A stretch of DNA of 64,000 nucleotides from Anoplolepis gracilipes (Eukaryota > Arthropoda > Insecta > Hymenoptera > Formicidae). Of the stretch, positions 13,321 to 27,400 are shown in pieces. The translations under genes were made by a program, and so were the position numbers. Within the stretch, counting starts at the first letter, position 1; each line of letters opens with the position of its first letter. The notes under the pieces were generated by a model that made no database searches, was not told where the DNA came from, and was given only the letters and a program-made list of their open reading frames with translations. The DNA is taken from assembly GCF_047496725.1 (NCBI RefSeq), contig NC_132979.1:6836501-6900500 (forward strand), written 5' to 3'.

Positions 13321-15106
13321 AATGAAGGGAAAAGGGAATAAATTATTAAGAAGGAGAAGAACAAGAAGAAATTAAGAGAGCGTTTCTCTTATTAGTTTTC
13401 TAAGGCGTGTGCCATGTGCATGTGTAAAATATTGTATGGCAAAGTACGGGTGCATGTTGAAAAATGCAGCGAATGAAATGAGGCGTGAAAATTAAATGAT
13501 TGAGAAATATAAATATATATCATTTTCAATTCTTTGGAATTTAATTTTCATTAAATTAATATATCATTTATATTAATAAGAAAATTAATTTAATAAAATT
13601 GTAGATGAGTGTATCGCGTGATTGAATTGTGACAGAAAACTATACTGCAATAAACTTGAGGCAAAAAGAACGAACGTTACCGCACTGCTGCATAAAATAT
13701 AATGCATTTTTTTTTTATCGAATATTGAATAAAGATGCTCTTTTTGTAGATACTATAAAAAAGATTTATAACAAGAAAGTTTTTTTTTTTTTTATAGAAT
13801 ATTACTGCAAGATTTTCAGTTAAGCAGCGAAACTTGATCGCGAGCATTGATGCGACCAATATTTCGAACGTGCAGATTTTCCTATAAAATTGCATCTCTC
13901 TCGAAACTACCACTTCGATCATATCAACTGGGGAGAGGGATCTACTGAAGACATCAGAGGAAGGAGAGAGGAAGGAGGGGAGAGGGTGGCTCGATAAGAG
14001 GGTGCGGTGCCGTGACGGCTGCATTGTTTCTTGCCGACGTTGCTGCACACACAGCGACGGCTGCACCGGCGGCTCTGCAGATTGCACTTAGCGTTTTCCC
14101 CGAGTTTCTTCCCCCGTTTCTCCCCCGCAAAAATAAGTTGACCTCCGCTCTCGGGGTTCGTCTCTTCCTCTTCCTTGAGATGCCAGAGATCGTTAGAAAA
14201 TAGAGCGACGAATACTATTACAGTCAATTCGTTGTCACGAAATATTTTACGTAAGAGATTAATCAAAATAGTTAATGTATGAGTATAATAATTTATGCAA
14301 TTTGATAGTCGCTAATTTTAATAATTTTAGGAACCGATGGTTATCGCTTAGCACTTGCTGCGATCATAGCTCGCGAAAGAATGCGAGCTGGAGCGTCGAG
14401 ACTCGAGCCCGCAACAACACAACGCTGTATCATTACATTATGTGAATTACAAATATCGTGATGTTGAAAATAATTAATCCTTACAATATTTTAATTATAG
14501 CTAACGAATTATATACGATGAGAGAGAGAGAGAGCGAGAGGAGAAGGATCAAGTTGTCGTCGCGATACTTTTGTCATAATATAATATAATTATTATTACA
14601 TTAATATAATTATTATGGTTGATAATATAATAATTATTACAAGTAATGATTGTTAGCCCGTGTGATTATTAATTAATTTCTCCGATAAATAAATGACACA
14701 AAAATATCGCGATGACAGCTCGATCCTCCTCCTCTCGCTCCCTTTCGTTGTTTTATCTTCCCGCTTTTTCGCTCCCACCACCCATCGAGTGGCGAGAGGA
14801 GCCGCGGGGGTCCAATAAAAGCCCATCCTTCGAACTTTGTTCCGCGGATCTTCGCTAGTTGAGAGGAGAATTCAAGAGAAAATGAAGAGAGCAAAGCGAG
14901 GGTAAATTTTAAAATGCGTTTAGAGAAGAGAGGGGGGGAGGGGAGAGAGGGAGACGGGAAGAGGAAAGGACAAGGTTGAGCGCGATATAAAGGCGGTTCA
15001 CTCGATTCATCGCGTTTCGAGAGCAACATCGGCAGAATTTAATATCGAGCAACGAAAGTTTAATTAGCCGGAAGTTAGGAAATCGCGACTCGGCGGAATT
15101 CGCTCC

Positions 15107-15146
15107 GACAGACAGATAGACAGACAGACAGACGGACGGACGGACG
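15107..15146. repeat. (GACA)n/(GACG)n tetranucleotide microsatellite
   Basis: Imperfect GACA units pass into GACG units (ACAGACAGATAGACAGACAG then ACGGACGGACG). Confidence 0.9.
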
Positions 15147-16422
15147 CCGAAGCGATATCCCGCGTACTCGCCGCGATGGCGAAGTGTAAAAAGAGGGCAG
15201 AGAGCGCGTTCAAGAAACGTCGTCACTGTAAAACGTAATGAAGATTTCTCTCAATGGTGTTTAACTTGGCTGGATTATATGCGGATTTAAAGAGAAAAAT
15301 TTAATTAAAACTTCAGAAAGATATTTCTCTTACACACACACACACACATACACATACATGCGCGCGCGCAAACACATACGCAAAAATTTGATGAAAAGTA
15401 AGTTCGTAAAAAAGGTGGGATACATGCAACATTTTTTATCAAATATTATATATATTATATATGTAATATTCTATAATATTCAATAATATGTATTATACAT
15501 ATCGAATATTATAATGCGACAGCATGATTTTTTAAACTAAATAATTTTGATAAGTATTTTGATTGATTTGTGATAGATACTATTTAATTTATATTATAAA
15601 TTTATATTATGAGTGCTAAAATCAAAAGAATACAATGATACAAGAAATATTTAAAATCGTATTATTAAGGATCATCGATGCGAATTAGAAATCTATTTTT
15701 TTTTAACGCGTTTGGGCTGTCAATTGCAATTAATCAGAGCATTATCTGATTTTTAAAGTTCAGCTAAAAACTAATTAATAAATTTCAAAACTAATTATAT
15801 AAAAAAATGGAAGCATTATGCTTGCAAAATGTATGCAGAGAATTTATATATAAATTATATATAAATCCCATCTCTTGCATATGATATGCTATTATATTAT
15901 AATATCTTCGATATTCATCGTTTTCAATTGTCTGAAAAGCTACGAGTCTTTTATGCAATATATAAAAATGTAAAATTATTTTTAGCAAAATCTTAACCAG
16001 ATAAATAAATGATTCTTTCTCTCTGCGTCTTCAACTTCGCGAAAAGTGATATTCGATCTTATTGATTATCTTCTGCTTTTGATTACGTAATATTTAGTAC
16101 AAGTATATTTTCTACCAAGAGATACAATAAATTCCTTTCTTTTTCTCGCGAATAAAACTCATATCCCAACATCGAGTTTCTTATAAGAAACTTATGTTTT
16201 AGAAACCCGTCATCTCTGCTTGGAACGCGGACGTTTATTTGGCTCGCGCAATTTTTCAGAATACTTCGCGTAAGAGTCGAATCGCAAATAAAAGGGAATC
16301 GCGTAAGTTTCACGTATACCCGGTGGCGAGCTGTTCGAGGCTGCATTCAATGTGAATTGCATTCGAGACTTTGGTTAGTGTCTCCAAGTTGGAGGAAAGC
16401 GTCACTCCAGCATTTCATACCC

Positions 16423-16424
<2 letters not shown>

Positions 16425-16458
<34 letters not shown>
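16425..16458. repeat. (CT)n microsatellite, 17 units
   Basis: This is a CT run in a GC-richer part of the 14.5-kb intron. It breaks a spurious plus-strand ORF into Ser-Leu repeats. Confidence 0.95.
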
Positions 16459-16461
<3 letters not shown>

Positions 16462-18725
16462 CCAGTGCAAAAAGACATGTCGCGAGAGAACGAGATCACA
16501 TTCACCAAAGGTAAAGGCGGCGAAGATGCTAAATTCACCGGGAACTATTCGGCTGTCGAACTAATTTAGCGCTCGGTTTAACAGGATCGCCCGATCTGTC
16601 CTCGACTTGTTCCACTGTGATGCGAATCGCCGCCATAAAGGAGCCGCCCCTTTCCAACTATCTCGATATGACTCTCGTCCTATCTTGCCGGCGAACTTTC
16701 GGCCCGAGGAACCAACTATCGTCGATAGTTGAGTGTCTTCCGGTACGCTTTCTTCGTTACGTTAAATTGCGCGCCTCGTCTGCTTAATGAGAATTCGTCG
16801 TAAATCTTACTTTTAATGTTCTTCGAAATTCTGGCAATCCTCGCGATGCGTCCGACATACGAAAAACAAAAAAAAAAGTTCACCATGATTTTTCGGGTTG
16901 GAAACTTTCGTCTGAAAGTCGAATTGGAAGCAGTTGGAGAAAGTCCAGAGCGAGCTTAATTAATACGTCGTACGAGCGCCAAACGCTTTTTTTTTTTTTT
17001 TTTTTTTTTTTTTGGATCCACATTTTCATATATGCCGTATTAAATTAGTCTCATATCCTGCTCGGTTGGCTGCTTGTCGATGATGCGTTACTTTAAGTAA
17101 CCAGTGACCTTATTTCAAAATACCATCCGTCAGCAGTAAAAGAGATAAAACTATATATTTTATAAATAGTCTTTAAAAATAGATTTTAAAAATTGAACTT
17201 TAAGCTCACTCGGTTACTTCTTATCAGTATGTGAAACACGAATTTTTTTTTTTGTTCGAATTCTTTGCAGATTTCTCTTTAACGGAAATAAATATTGTGT
17301 GCTTTGGATCAATTTTAAAAAAGTGAAAAAGCTAAAAGTAAAACGAAAGCTATTAAACGTTGCAAAGTATCGGATGTTGGCAAAAACTGGATATTAAATT
17401 CCTTCCACTTATCGTTTGGCAAACAATCCATTTCGCAAACATTCTCAAATGTCTCTACGTGAACCAATTCCCCCCCCCCCCCTCTCTCTCTCTCTCATCT
17501 CCCTTCTTCCTCTATTACGACAAAAACGTCTATGCTTAAAAGCAAGGTAAGCTTAAAAATCACAAAGAGACGAAGAGATCGATATCACATCGCATTCGAT
17601 CGATGCATTAGGGTCGACTTTTGCCGCGTGGCTTTAAAAATTTTAGTTCTAAATGGTTTCTGGGCGTGATCACAGCTGCATACCTAGCTCTTTTTTAATG
17701 GATGCCACCGTCTCTCGCCTAAAAGGCCGCGCTTTCCCTAAAATGCGGCGACGAAGTGTTATAACTCCGACGTGTCGCTGGCACGAAAGGCAACTGGGCG
17801 AGGTGGATGGGAAGGGAGGCTAGAGAAAGATCGCGAAAAATATGGGGGTGGATAATGGCGGCATAGATGATAGCAAAAAGAGAGAGAGAGAGAGAGAGAC
17901 AAGAGGACGCTGAACCGCGAAAATAAGACACTGACGGTCGACAAAGCGGCGCTGAGGCTCTCTCGCTGCGATTTGCCACCAATTTTTCCAGCGGAATTTA
18001 GAAAATTTTCCCGTAGAAAAATTATTTTGCTCAATAGATGTATATAACTATTAATTCAATATATAATTATTAATTCACAATTGGCGATATATTAAAATAT
18101 ACATCGTCAATTTTGAATTAATAATTATATCAACGATAATATTCCATGAACTCCGAATAATAAATATCTATTATTATAAATTTATTTAATTGTTATATAT
18201 GTTTGTTTTTATACAACAGGTTTTATTTCCAGGTAAATGCCTGTAGAAAAGTAAATATAATTTTATATATATAAAAAATAATTAAAAAATCAGTAATAAT
18301 GAATTTTTATTATGTAAAAAAATTAGAATAATATCTAAAACATTATCTACATAGAAAATAAATGTAACCAATAATGTACGTATGTTTCGTAATAAAAAAA
18401 AAAAAAAAAAAAAAAATTGGGGTAGGGCGTGCGATACTGTTTGTATCAATGGAACTTTCTGCAATTTTCGTCCACGCGATATCTCTTCAACTTTCTTCAC
18501 AAAGGTTAATTTAACAGCGAGTGACGTCGATAGGAAGCGAACAATATACTCGTCCGAGGTTGCCTTTACCATCTTATCGGTTTCAACGCGGTCGACCGAA
18601 ATAGACAAGACGGTGTACTCTCTCATCATTAGCCTTCCATTGTTCCATAGTCTCATCCACGTTCGACCCATTTTATGCCTTATCAGTCAGCATCTCTCCG
18701 ACGCGTTGGGTGAAGTGCGCCGACG

Positions 18726-18802
18726 AAACTACCGAGTTCTCTCGTGACAAGATCGTCCGTGTGCCGAGCCAAACTACCGAGTTTTCCCGTGACAAGATCG
18801 TC
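18726..18802. repeat. 32-bp sequence duplicated with a 45-bp period
   Basis: AAACTACCGAGTTCTCTCGT (from 18726) recurs at 18771 with two changes, and both continue GACAAGATCGTC. It is a two-copy minisatellite in GC-richer sequence. Confidence 0.85.
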
Positions 18803-19648
18803 AGACGCCCTTTGTACCGTCTCTCCGAGCGGTTTCTGTAAACGTATAGTATGTCACAACCGGTTTTTATTAAAACCAGACGATAAGCGACACAATAAGT
18901 CACTTTCGTCGTACATTAATCAGAGCGACATTAATGCAAAACGTTGTACAGTGTATTTAATTATAAAATATGAATGGTGAATTGGTGGAAGTATCTTTTC
19001 CCATTAATTATAAAATTATGGAGATAAATTGAGTGTTAAAAAGGCTTAAAGATAAAAAGAAAGATTCCAAACAAATTTCTCGGTTAAACTTGAATAATAA
19101 ATAATAAATAATGCACAATATAATATAAATATTTCATATTTATTCCATCAATAGTTTTATCTCTATTAATATATGTATATTAAACTAAAATGTTAATAGA
19201 TACACATATGGATTTTAATTTATTATATTATAATCTCTATGTTTTTCATTATATAATATAATAAAACAAAATCCATTTATTCGTTGCATTAAAATTTTAT
19301 TTTAATATAATAATATAAAATCTCTCTCGCGTATAATAACGCATGTAATAGCGTTTCTTCGTAAAAGTGGGAGGAATTATATTTAGATGATTGCTTCCAA
19401 TCTGTCGGCAGCCTGCCCCTTCGAACAGCAAGCATATTTTCGACGATGTCGGGTCGGCGGACAGAAATATCGTCGGCGAACGTTTCGGCCATTAGCATTT
19501 CGGACACTCATGATTTATTCATGAAGAAAGCGCCACGTGTAGCAGTGTGGCGGGGATCTACAGGAGGAAACTGCACCTTGACGAAGGGGTTTGGCGGCAT
19601 GCGGCGAACGTGCAACAATGCATCATGATTCGCTATGCAAAAGGCACG

Positions 19649-19659
19649 TGCGCGCGCGC

Positions 19660-19702
<43 letters not shown>

Positions 19703-19708
19703 CGAGAG
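19649..19708. repeat. Compound (GC)n-(GA)n microsatellite
   Basis: Alternating CG (TGCGCGCGCGCG) runs straight into (GA)n, then GAGCGAGAGCGAG. The alternating purine-pyrimidine part could adopt Z-DNA. Confidence 0.9.
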
Positions 19709-20448
19709 TACCTTGTATAAACGCGGCGGCGTGTTTAAGTAAATACATAAAACACGGGGAATATCGCGCGGTCGGTCATCCCCGAGAAATGCTACGGATG
19801 AACGGCCGCTCACGTACGGGGTGAATCGCAATTATGCCGCTCGGAGTTTCAACTCGAACACGTGAAACGTAACGGGCATAACGGATTAGCGGGATGTAAG
19901 AGAATGTTTATGTATGGGCCGTGAGTGTCACGGATATAAGTGTAAGCGCGCACATTTGCACCCCTTTTAGCATTATTCAGGAAAGAAAAATGTTCGATTT
20001 AAAAAGTGTTGAACCTGTAAAGGGGGGAAAAAAAATAATATAAAGTGTGTTAAATTTTCTCCATCTCAAAAATATTAAATTAAATGTAGAATGTAACAAA
20101 TAGGTAGAATAATATCTCTCTCTCTCTCTCCCTGAGAAAAGAGAGAAAAAAAGCTATAATAATTTTTAAGCGTAAATCATATATAAAATTCCTCTTAATT
20201 TCGCACATCTTCAAAGTATTCGTGAGAACTACTGTTATTACGTTCGATGTTAATTACTGGATAATTAATGTCTCATTATTATCATATGTTATTACTCAGA
20301 CAGTTTCTTACGTGTTAACTCTAAATCTTCCTTTCTCTTCAACTTTACGGTATTCTCGGAACTTGCATGATATCGAGAGCATTTGTAGAATCCCGATCTT
20401 CTACCCGAGGAAGTTTGACTGACAAACGTACAACCTGCGAGAACTTAC

Positions 20449-20598
20449 CGGTAACTACGAGTCTGGCGTACGAAGAACTTTCCACCGTGTCGCCGGTGAC
20501 ATGATGAACGGTGCGGCATCGGTAGGTCGAATGGGCATCAGCGGGAGTCACCGAAAAGACAAGAAGCTCTCCGGTTGGCAACATGTGATGTTTCTCGC
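20449..20598 (-). CDS. Dscam2: Dscam2-like exon encoding second half of Ig domain 2
   Basis: This exon is 150 nt and encodes 49 complete codons. The acceptor is CCCGAAACAG|GC and the donor is ACCG|GTAAGT, in phase 1 at both ends. The codon formed with the previous exon is GGC (Gly), giving a junction AESGEKHHMLPTGELL. The LPTGELL motif is the usual start of the second Ig2 exon in Dscam genes. The F-strand cysteine lies in STYRCRTVHHVTGD, at residue 27, and the G strand follows as ARLVVT. This is the position where Dscam1 has its exon-4 array of mutually exclusive variants. Here I found only one copy, in a very large intronic space, which fits Dscam2. The exon is isolated by about 15 kb of intron on each side. 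Confidence 0.92.
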
Positions 20599-21593
20599 CT
20601 GTTTCGGGCAGAAATAATAATCATATCAGTGTTATAAAGCTTGATAAAGAGAATACAGAAAATTTTGTAACGTTAAATTATAATTTTGGCCTCTACCGTT
20701 TTTCCATTGATAACATTTTTGGAAAAAGTCGTTTATTCACGACATTTCATTTTTTAATATTCCAATGTAGTGCATTTCTATACCGTATTTTAATTCTTTA
20801 TATAAAAAAAAATTCATCTATTTTAATTAAATTTAATATTATTTACCTATACTTTTATAATAAAACATTTTGCTATGCAGACATAAAATCAATTTCTACC
20901 TATCTGTATTTATTCACCAATCTATGAAGCTATATTGCATATATTCTACATTTTAAGAATGATTTAGGAGAGACATTGAAAATTGAAAATAACGGAAAAA
21001 ATTATTCTTAGAATCAATCTCAATCTATTTTTTTTAAATACAACTTGAATTTGGAAAATACTCAATATAAAGTACTGGACGAGTAGTCATTTTTTTCATT
21101 TTCTCTCTCTTATATTTTAGGTCTATCATCTTCGTCAAGCTTCCATTAATATGGAAATTTCTTTAATGAAAAAGTGTGCGCAAAAACGGTCGGTTATAAA
21201 AGTCGCGCTGCGAGAAACAATAATATAGTTGCAGAAAAATAATTTGCGACTAGACTCATATCCAGAAACTACCTCCGTTTAAGCTAGCCTATCTCTAAAA
21301 CATACGATCGGTAGCGTATGGCGTATTGGAACGGCAAAAAGAAACCGTATCGGCACAAGATTGAGAATCAATACTCGTAAAAAATCGAACGTAACCGCTG
21401 AATGATGACAGTGTGCTTGCTAGCGCACTCGGTGGCTTAAAACGGGTGGGTGATCGGCTTAAAAAAAAAAAAAAAAAAAAAAAAGGAAAAAAATTAGCGC
21501 CTCTCGAGTGAATTCCACCAGCGATCGTTGTTGCACGCGCACTCGTCCCTTCTATTATACACGTGAATCAAGTTTTATAAAAAAATGATTTAA

Positions 21594-21594
<1 letters not shown>

Positions 21595-21679
<85 letters not shown>
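21595..21679. repeat. (GA)n microsatellite, about 42 units
   Basis: This long pure GA run lies on the plus strand, about 1 kb upstream (in transcript direction) of the second Ig2 exon. In the pre-mRNA it would be a (CU)n tract. Confidence 0.95.
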
Positions 21680-21682
<3 letters not shown>

Positions 21683-23449
21683 TACTTTTTTTTTAATCGC
21701 TCCGCTATAACGTATAATAGTGTTGTATTGAAATACAACGGAAAGAGAGATTCTATTATTTAAGCTTATCCCTAATATATTTTCAATTTCAATTAAATGT
21801 TATTGTTACCCCATTAATGATGTCGATCAAATATGTATATTGTGTAAGCTATTTTTAATACAGATTATAAGAAACAATATGCGTAACAAATCACATATTA
21901 CTATTGTAATAATGAATATGTTTCAATAAATAATTGAATAATTAATGATCCGCGTGTATAAAATAAAATATCCGCAGAATGAAAATATATAAATGTAATA
22001 ATAGCGTTATTCATTATATTTAATAAATAAATGGCATATATGTGGCAAAATATAGAGGTAACGGCTTGTTGCTCAAATTGTCATTAATAGTTTGAAAAAC
22101 CCGTGTAAAATTACCCAAGCAGGTATTTATTCTGTATTCATACAAATTTAAAGTAGGATTATTAATTTACGAACTACACTCATCGTAGTCGCAAAATTCA
22201 CGTACAAAAAAATAAATTAAAAATATGAGATTATTACTTTTTTTTTATCTTACTATTATTAATTAATCGCATTTCATATAAATGTATTGCTCTCGCAAAG
22301 CATTTGCATGAACAAAATTTTCGCTTCAGAGAAATTTTCAAATTGAAAAATGCTTGTGTCCTGTAAAATACAGCAAAAACCGATAGCAATTTACAAGCGT
22401 AATAACGATCAATTAATAGCGCGTAATTACGTGCGCGACATTAAACATAATTAATAATCGAAATATCATGAAATTTCATTAATTGCTCGTGATTTGTATT
22501 TACGAATAATCGAAGAAATTGCGCGGTGCGTAGCACCGAGAGTGACGTAATAATGAATTAATTTCCTGTCAGACGGACGGACGATCGATAGAACACATCG
22601 GTCGGAGCTGGATTCAGGCACGCCGACATTTAATACTCGACGTTGAATGAGCGTTAATCAAACCCCGTAGGAATTTAATGAGTCTGCGCGAAAGAGGCCG
22701 GCTCGCTCTTCGAAAGCCGATGCGTTTTCCTTCCGATGCGTTTTCAGTTATTTTTCAAAACGATGATCATATACCAGCGGCCACTTCATTTCTTCGTTAT
22801 TGCATCGATATCTCGCGCTCTTGATATTCTGCATTACGCGAATTAATCAAAGCGGACAACGCTTCGTTACATCGAGAAATTTTAATTTTCACAATAAACA
22901 ATGCGCGGAATGTAGAGATTTTCGATATACGTTTTATTTGTATAATATTTTTCAAGATGAAAGAATAAAAAAATTTATATTAACACTATCCTTCTCTCAG
23001 TTATTTCAATTTAATCCTTCGTATATAAAATTGTTTTAAAGATACATTTAATCTGAATATTTTTTTATTAAAATACGTTTGTAATACACCTATGCAATTC
23101 TTATCAAGACAGACTTATCTATTAAAACAAAGAAAACATTTTGTATTATATAATTTTTATTCCATCTATGCAATAAAGGTTTCATTATTTAATAATTTTA
23201 GATAAAATTTTATTAATTTTTAAATAATTAAAAAAATAATAATAATTTAAATAAAATAAAATATTTTTAAAAATTTATTTATTTCCTAAAATTTCTACAC
23301 ACATTAAATAACGTCAAAACTACTCTCCAAGTTTTTTCCATGTTATCATGAAAAAATACGTTTTTGAAAATACAAAATATGCGGATCTCATATCTATTCA
23401 TTATACATTATTTAAAAGTAGTATTTATATGATTTAGTGCGGAGACAAA

Positions 23450-24400
23450 AAACGCGCATCGCGCGGAACGATTTGAAAACTCCTCGTGCTCATACACGGA
23501 CGAAAACGTGGTAAATGAGAGCCGGCGTCCAATCATTTTTCCCCGGAGGCCGGAAAGTCACTGAGGCGACCGCGATTATTCGCGTTTTTTCCGCCGCGAG
23601 CGAGATATATATCACCGACCGGGAGGAGGAGGAGGAGGAGGAGGAGGAGGAGGCGGGAAGGGGGGGGGGGGCGCGTTTTCCGCGCCCGTAAGCATTTCGG
23701 CCGAGGTACGCGGGGACGCGCGCGACTCCGTGGAAAATGTATCGCGCGAAAATATCTCGGGTTCTCTCCTTTTTTCTCTCTCTCTCCCTCTCTCTCTCTC
23801 TTCTTTTCTTTTTTAGCATCCCTCTGTTTCTCTGTACACGCGACGTACAAACGAGCGCGTCTTCCGCCGATACGGAACGCGCGGATGCGTCGTCCGCGCC
23901 GGCAATGTCAATATTTCGTTGTTTGCGCGCATCCACGTCGCGTCGCGCGTCGTGCACTTTATTCCGTAGGAAATTGCGCGGAATTCCAGCCGCGTTGAAA
24001 TGCGCCGGGTACAACCCCGGGACGGAGAGGGGAGAGGGAGGGGGGATGAGAAGGGGTGCGAGCAGGAATGCACGTAAGTCTGGGTTACCTTAAGGTCGGC
24101 TCGTGCGGTGTGCAACGGCGGTGCATACCGACGGCGCCCGCCCGACTGCATATACGACGATGAAATGCCCGACCCGTATTGCCATCGCGGAGTAAGGGGT
24201 AAGAGAAATAGGCATCCATGGTTATGGAAAGAAAGAGGATGGTGAAAGGGGCGATGAATCGATCCTAATAAAAATAACTCGAGAGATTCTTCCTCTCATT
24301 GTGCGCCCTTTCCCCCCTCCTCCTCACGGAATGATTACGACGATCCTGCTACGCGAGAAATAGTTGGCATATTTAGACGGGCGGGTTCAAAGTTCGCGTT
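23450..24400. other. Strong GC-rich island in the 15.4-kb intron
   Basis: One of the most CpG-rich parts of the window, with many CGCG motifs, (GGA)n, G runs and a CT tract at 23775-23803. ORFs of up to 174 codons lie on opposite strands and reflect base composition. It could be an enhancer or an internal promoter; nothing in the sequence decides this. Confidence 0.35.
23621..23671. repeat. (GGA)n followed by a G run
   Basis: About ten GGA units lead into GCGGGAAGGGGGGGGGGG. The sequence is very G-rich and has potential for G-quadruplex formation on the plus strand. Confidence 0.9.
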
Positions 24401-27400
24401 ATAGTATATAGAAAATGTGTCAGAATTTATTTCAAGCTTGTTTATATATAATATAATCTGCCTCGAACAAAATGTAAATGAAACATCAAGTTAATATGTG
24501 TGTATATTTCTAATATTTTTCACCGTATATTGATATTTTTCTATTTTGACAGATATGATAAAATAATAAATAAATAAATAATATATAAAATAATAATAAA
24601 ATATAATAAAATAATAAATAAAATAATAAAATATACTAAAATACAATAATTAAATTCAGTTACGCTTTTTTTTAAATTGAAACGTTAATTAAGATTCGGT
24701 TAATTTTAACCAAACTTTTATTTTTATGTAAAATGTAAATATAAATTTAATTATTACAAAATTAATTATTGGAGATATAGATAAAGAGCTTTCACAATTA
24801 TCCTTTTAGAAAATTTATATATAAAACGACAATTATATATTAATGTTAAAATAATATAAAAATTAAAATACATCCTAATATAATATTAAAATAATATCAT
24901 ATAATATTAAAATGTTTTTAAATACACGTTTTGTCTATGATGCATAAAAAATATCGACTTATTATGATATCTATGTATATGTATACATGTATGTATATCG
25001 TGAGATGTCTGATCAAACGCAGATATAAACTACTAGTTTCTCCCTCAACAGAAAAGAATGAAAATTCCGAGAGAAATAAATAAAGTAATATACCATGCAA
25101 ATTTTATAAATTAATTAATTTTGTTAGTAAACAATTAAAAAACTGCACCAATTAATAAAAATTAATATTTACTTTTACAATCATATTTTTTATTCGTCTT
25201 ATTTCACTTTATTACTTTCTTATTTGACTGGTTTAAGCAAAAGTCTTTTGCAAAAAAAGTCTTCATATATACATATAAATCTCTCCCTTTTACTGAAATA
25301 TGGACTTAAATCTTCAAGATGTCTCTACACGTAACATTCATTAAATTAGCACGTTCACACACAACTGGGGAAGCAATCTACCAGAAAAACGGAATAAGCA
25401 AAGATTCGTCGTGGCGTGATTGAAATCTCTCTCAGGGAAGGCTTTGCTGCGAGATTCATGCGCGCGAATGTCATTTCGCGCTAATAAGAGTAATGGACCG
25501 AGTAATCGAGAGTTCGCGAATCACCAATGAATGCCGACGGCGTCGTTCTATTTGGCTGATGGGAACAGCGACAGAGCAGATTTATCTGACAGGGAGCTCG
25601 GCGAGTATTTTTGCGCGTCACGTGCAAATAACACGTATGCGAATGCAGATGCATGCCGGTACATAACGAATTCCTCGAAGGGGGGAGTCGAGGCAAGGAC
25701 CGAACAAAACAAGAAGCTGCGATTTAATCAACGTATCGCGGAGTTCGAGATTCTCTCGAATCGAGAGCGTGCGAACCGATACACATGATGAAACACCAAG
25801 GATGAAAATGCACGCCGAGGACGATATTGCCGATGCTTTTTAATCCGCGGATTAGCGACACGCGTATGGAGCCCGAGATCGATCCTCTTTCGCCTGATAA
25901 AAATGATAATCATTTTTGTCGAGACGCTGATTGTAACAACTTTTTTAACGCACGTGCGCGAGTTTGCATGTACGATATAAAAATAGAAAAATTAAAACAA
26001 ATAAAAAAAAAAATTGAATTAAAAAAAATTAAAATTAATAGAAAAGAAGAATTGCAATTTAAGATTTTGATATTAAAGTCGTTCAATTGATAGTTTTTCC
26101 GATATGATTGTTTGATACAATTTTGATATTAATTTTCGAAAGGGTAAGAAATATCTGGAACACTCTAAATATTCCAAATTAGATGCATAATATTAAGCAT
26201 TTTCTCAAGCACATAACGTAATACGTATATTTAATATATACGTTGATTAATCTCTATGAAACGTTAATCAGCTTAGATTAGTGTAGATTAATAATTAACA
26301 AGCGTATCAAAATTTACGCCTATTGTTCTAATATCCGGCAGAATAGCAGTCGGTCACAATATTGCACCTTTTGTTTTGTTTTGTTTTGTTTGCATATATT
26401 TTCTCTATTGAAGGTTCTATATTAATAATAAACCATATTTTCGAAATTCGTTGCCTAAATTATTTTGATGCATATTTACACTTTACAATTTAAAAAGCGT
26501 GAAAATAATTTCTACTTTTGAATCTTTTACAACAAGAACAATAAGAGAAAATATTGCAATATTAATTTTCTAACAAAGTATATATGTTATTGAATAGGGT
26601 TGCATGTAAATACGGTATTGTTAACGATAAGAGGAATTACGATAGACAGTATGACAATCAAAGCGACTAATTGTATACAGATCACTATTGAAATTCTAAT
26701 CCGACAGTTCCTATCACCCGCGTGAATTCATTATTAACGTTACTATAATCTACGATTTTAAGATAAAATAAATGATTATTATATTTCGTATAATGATTAC
26801 TTCAATTATCAACATGTCAAGATTTTGAAGCCTTTACAGATTTATCATTAAAATCAATTTAAATTTTTAATTATTCAAGCAATCTTATAATTGTCTAAAA
26901 ATTAATATACGAGTAAACATATCTTACAAAATTGTTTTGCACGTGTATATATGAGTATCTGACATTCAAATGTTATGAAATATTTTTGATTGTACGTATA
27001 TTTTGAAATCTTGGAATGGAATTTATTATATCTGGACTAGTCATAAACAAAGGTATTGTTAGATTGTTGATTATCGATGATTAATTTATGAAATATTTTA
27101 ATCGAAAGAATATAACTGACAAAAAAACGAACGAAAGAAAGTAGTGATGTGCGACAATACATAATGATGTAAAAACTGTAGTCATAGTCAGTCTGTCATT
27201 ATTTTTACTTGGAGATGCTATCGCGTCGCTTGGTAACGCGATATATATAGAAGATTCAACATTCGCGAAGAAAGACGCTGCAACAGATTACAAGACAAAG
27301 ATTACAATTTCCTTCGTAATGTCTATCTCGGTCTGAGTATACGAATGATTTATGTATATATCGATTATTACCGAAATATATCTCGCGCTAGACTTATTCC

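Larger units (their letters stand above)
5899..20448. other. Dscam2 intron between the second Ig2 exon and the Ig3 exon (14,550 bp)
   Basis: The segment is bounded by a donor (G|GTAAGT) and an acceptor (TTCAG). No second copy of an Ig2 or Ig3 exon was found; I looked on the minus strand for LPTGEL-, YRCR- and DAGxYxC-like pieces in open frames. It contains a foldback element (6139-6400), a perfect hairpin (11955-11992), a 45-bp-period duplication (18726-18802), a GACA/GACG microsatellite (15107-15146) and several (CT)/(GA) tracts. GC-richer islands lie at about 7600-8960, 12820-13320, 14690-15240 and 16260-16860. The rest is AT-rich sequence without recognisable content. Confidence 0.75.

Noticed and set aside
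25531..25788. Ig-like string GEYFCASRANNTYANADACRY
   Set aside because: It is on the opposite strand to the gene, has no preceding cysteine/tryptophan core, and lacks flanking splice sites in a useful phase.
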